Shown piece by piece: positions 62,488-64,000 of a DNA stretch of 64,000 bases. Both the position numbers and the translations under genes were made by a program. The stretch's first letter is position 1. Each line of letters starts with the position of its first letter. The notes beneath the pieces are model-generated. The model saw only the letters and a program-made list of their open reading frames with translations. It was not told the origin of the DNA and made no database searches. The DNA is from Vreelandella neptunia (GTDB lineage: Bacteria; Pseudomonadota; Gammaproteobacteria; Pseudomonadales; Halomonadaceae), in contig NZ_JHQL01000003.1 in NCBI RefSeq assembly GCF_000712975.1, positions 62,001 through 126,000 of the forward strand, read 5' to 3'.

Positions 62488-63276
62488 ATGTTTACTAACT
62501 GGGCCTCTGCTATATTCATCACTTTAATTGGTTTGCTCGTATGGCAGCCCTGGGAGCGAGATTCAAACCCCGCTGTATCCCTGGAAAATTTTGATAGCGT
62601 TACTTTCTCTCCGCAAGGTCAGGCCATTGTGGAACATCCACATACCTATTTGGCATCTAGCCAAGGTGTTAAAAACAGCACGGCGCTTCGCGTTGACTAT
62701 GAGGGCTATGAACGCGGCAGTCGCCGTGTGGTCGTGTCGCCTCGTATTGAGCCTGCTCAGCAATATGCGTTTTCCTTTTGGGTGCGTTTTTGTGATGGCT
62801 TTGATTTTGCCCGTGGCGGTAAGCTGCATGGCTTAGGGCCTGCTAATCCAATAACAGGCGGCAATGCGATAACGCCAGAAGGGTGGAGCGCGCGTTTAAT
62901 GTTCCGCCGAGACGGTGGGCTGCAAACGTATATTTATCATCAAGATATGCAAGGACGGTTTGGGGACACGTACATTGCCAATGGATTTACCTTTGTGCCA
63001 GGGCAGTACCACCACGTGGAAATGCAAGTGTCGCTCAATGAGCCTGCTACAGAGAGTAATGGTCGTGTCACTGTTTCTGTTGATGGGGAACGGCTCATCG
63101 AGCATACGGGGCTGCGTTTCCGGGCTGAGACAACAGAGGCAAGTCAGATTCAGCGCTTATTATTTAGTACCTTCCACGGTGGTAGCAGCCCTGAATGGGC
63201 ACCTAGAAATGAAGATGGCAGCTACAAAACCGACTGCGCTTATTTTGATACAATCGCGCTTAGCCCATCGCTTTGA
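62488..63276 (+). CDS. Secreted or membrane-anchored polysaccharide lyase-like protein (PL14-type fold)
   Basis: 262 residues. The N-terminal hydrophobic helix (about 5-22, ending WQPWERDSNP) could be an uncleaved signal anchor. The rest is a beta-jelly roll: YAFSFWVRFCDGFDFARGGK, LHGLGPANPITGGNAI, WSARLMFRRDGGLQTYIYHQ, YHHVEMQVSLNEPATESNG and STFHGGSSPEWAPRNEDGSY. The GGK-LxGL and RLMFR-YxYH patterns recall PL14-type lyases. A periplasmic lyase that cuts uronic-acid polymer would suit an acidic capsule. Both the substrate and the assignment to the family are inference. A terminator follows. Confidence 0.7.
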   Translation: MFTNWASAIFITLIGLLVWQPWERDSNPAVSLENFDSVTFSPQGQAIVEHPHTYLASSQGVKNSTALRVDYEGYERGSRRVVVSPRIEPAQQYAFSFWVRFCDGFDFARGGKLHGLGPANPITGGNAITPEGWSARLMFRRDGGLQTYIYHQDMQGRFGDTYIANGFTFVPGQYHHVEMQVSLNEPATESNGRVTVSVDGERLIEHTGLRFRAETTEASQIQRLLFSTFHGGSSPEWAPRNEDGSYKTDCAYFDTIALSPSL

Positions 63277-63278
63277 AT

Positions 63279-63308
63279 AACATCCTGTGGGCGACAGGTG
63301 TTGTTTTT
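63279..63308 (+). terminator. Rho-independent terminator after the lyase-like gene
   Basis: AACATCCTGT and ACAGGTGTT pair (one bulged T) around GGGCG, followed by GTTTTT. It starts two bases after the lyase-like stop and would separate the cassette operon from the UDP-glucose dehydrogenase gene. Confidence 0.65.
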
Positions 63309-63351
63309 AATGCATTATGAATGTAACGACTTCAGGTGAGGAAAGAAAAGG

Positions 63352-64000
63352 ATGAAAATTGCAGTTGCTGGCACGGGCTATGTGGGCCTTTCAAACGCGA
63401 TGCTGTTGGCTCAGCACCATGAGGTAGTGGCCGTTGACATCGTGCCTGAAAAGGTTGAAATGCTGAACAACCGTGTGTCTCCCATTGAAGATGCTGAAAT
63501 TTCGGCATTTTTGGCTCGGGAAGACCTGCATTTTACGGCAACCCTGGATGCCGAAGCCGCTTACCAAGGGGCAGCGTTTGTGATTATTGCTACCCCTACG
63601 GATTACGACCCAGAAACGAACTACTTCAACACCAAAAGTGTGGAGGCGGTGATTAACCAGGTGATGGCGATTAACCCTGATGCGGTGATGGTGATTAAAT
63701 CCACCGTGCCGGTTGGCTTTACCACTGAAACCGCTGAGCGTTTTAATACCCAAAACCTGCTGTTTTCACCTGAATTTTTGCGTGAAGGAAAAGCGCTACA
63801 CGACAACCTTTATCCCTCTCGGATTATTGTTGGTGAGCGTTCTGAGCGTGCCGCTACGTTTGCAGAGCTACTGAAGCAGGGCGCAATCAAGCAAGATGTT
63901 GATGTACTGCTGACCAACAGTACCGAAGCCGAAGCGATAAAGCTGTTTGCGAATACCTACTTAGCGATGCGCGTGGCGTACTTTAACGAGCTGGATACCT
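63352..64000 (+). CDS. ugd: UDP-glucose 6-dehydrogenase, C-terminus cut by window edge
   Basis: Open from ATG 63352 (GAGGAAAG and AAGG upstream) to the window end, 216 residues. [20 protein letters not shown] is the Rossmann start, and [30 protein letters not shown] and [20 protein letters not shown] are the Ugd signature. The last visible part, [15 protein letters not shown], is the dimerisation helix; the catalytic cysteine lies beyond the edge. It oxidises UDP-glucose to UDP-glucuronate. The short form of about 390 residues, as in Klebsiella/E. coli, is likely. Confidence 0.95.
   Translation, partial: MKIAVAGTGYVGLSNAMLLAQHHEVVAVDIVPEKVEMLNNRVSPIEDAEISAFLAREDLHFTATLDAEAAYQGAAFVIIATPTDYDPETNYFNTKSVEAVINQVMAINPDAVMVIKSTVPVGFTTETAERFNTQNLLFSPEFLREGKALHDNLYPSRIIVGERSERAATFAELLKQGAIKQDVDVLLTNSTEAEAIKLFANTYLAMRVAYFNELDT

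Noticed and set aside
1..64000. tRNA or rRNA genes
   Set aside because: I saw no cloverleaf with a conserved T-loop (GTTCGAATC-type) in the gaps and no rRNA sequence.

Overview
The window reads as the chromosome of a moderately halophilic gammaproteobacterium, most likely Halomonas/Vreelandella. This rests on three things: an acidic general porin, a housekeeping block (HAD phosphatase - rppH - ptsP - TauE/SafE - lgt - thyA - folA) in the order known from Pseudomonas and relatives, and a mid-range GC content. No database search was possible, so the genus is an inference.

Region 1 (1-11.3 kb) is ordinary core genome: RNA turnover (rppH), nitrogen PTS (ptsP), a NRDE/TANGO2 protein, a receiver-domain membrane protein, a TauE/SafE permease, lipoprotein lipidation (lgt), thymidylate/folate metabolism (thyA-folA), a ProQ/FinO-domain RNA-binding protein, and a porin closed by a strong terminator.

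Region 2 (11.6-18.5 kb) is an undecaprenol-based polysaccharide unit: a Wzz-like regulator, a Wzy-like polymerase, a PssD/PssE two-part glycosyltransferase, a GT4, a WcaJ/WbaP-type initiating transferase and an O-antigen-ligase-like protein. No flippase is visible. A strong terminator follows.

Region 3 (18.7-25.9 kb) is ABC-transporter capsule export: a lipoprotein, a KpsD/Wza-like outer-membrane protein, KpsM, KpsE and KpsT. A 12-nt match to the RfaH recruitment element (ops/JUMPstart) sits in the leader. A metallo-beta-lactamase/beta-CASP gene interrupts the export genes and is bracketed by a repeat.

Region 4 (25.9-64 kb) supplies precursors and builds the chain. It holds dTDP-rhamnose genes (rfbBDAC), UDP-ManNAc/ManNAcA genes (wecB, wecC), amino-sugar supply (glmS, glmM), several large multidomain glycosyltransferases, coiled-coil proteins, a putative polysaccharide lyase and the start of a UDP-glucose 6-dehydrogenase. 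Long intergenic inverted repeats ending GCCACGGAC/GTCCGTGGC recur seven times between 20.9 and 53.2 kb, always just upstream of a polysaccharide gene.

The most interesting content is a three-gene cassette present twice, at 42.96-46.06 and 59.4-62.45 kb. It encodes a DRE-TIM (HMG-CoA-lyase-like) aldolase fused to a Rossmann-like domain, a KdsB-like CMP-sugar-acid synthetase and a HAD phosphatase. In copy 1 it is flanked by a GT-B-like protein of unknown family and an alpha/beta-hydrolase. In copy 2 homologues of those two flanking proteins are fused into one polypeptide directly upstream. This suggests a coherent, apparently uncharacterised route to a CMP-activated ulosonic acid that is built into, and perhaps modified on, the surface polysaccharide. 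Copy 1 has clearly higher GC than its neighbours and than copy 2, which points to separate acquisition.
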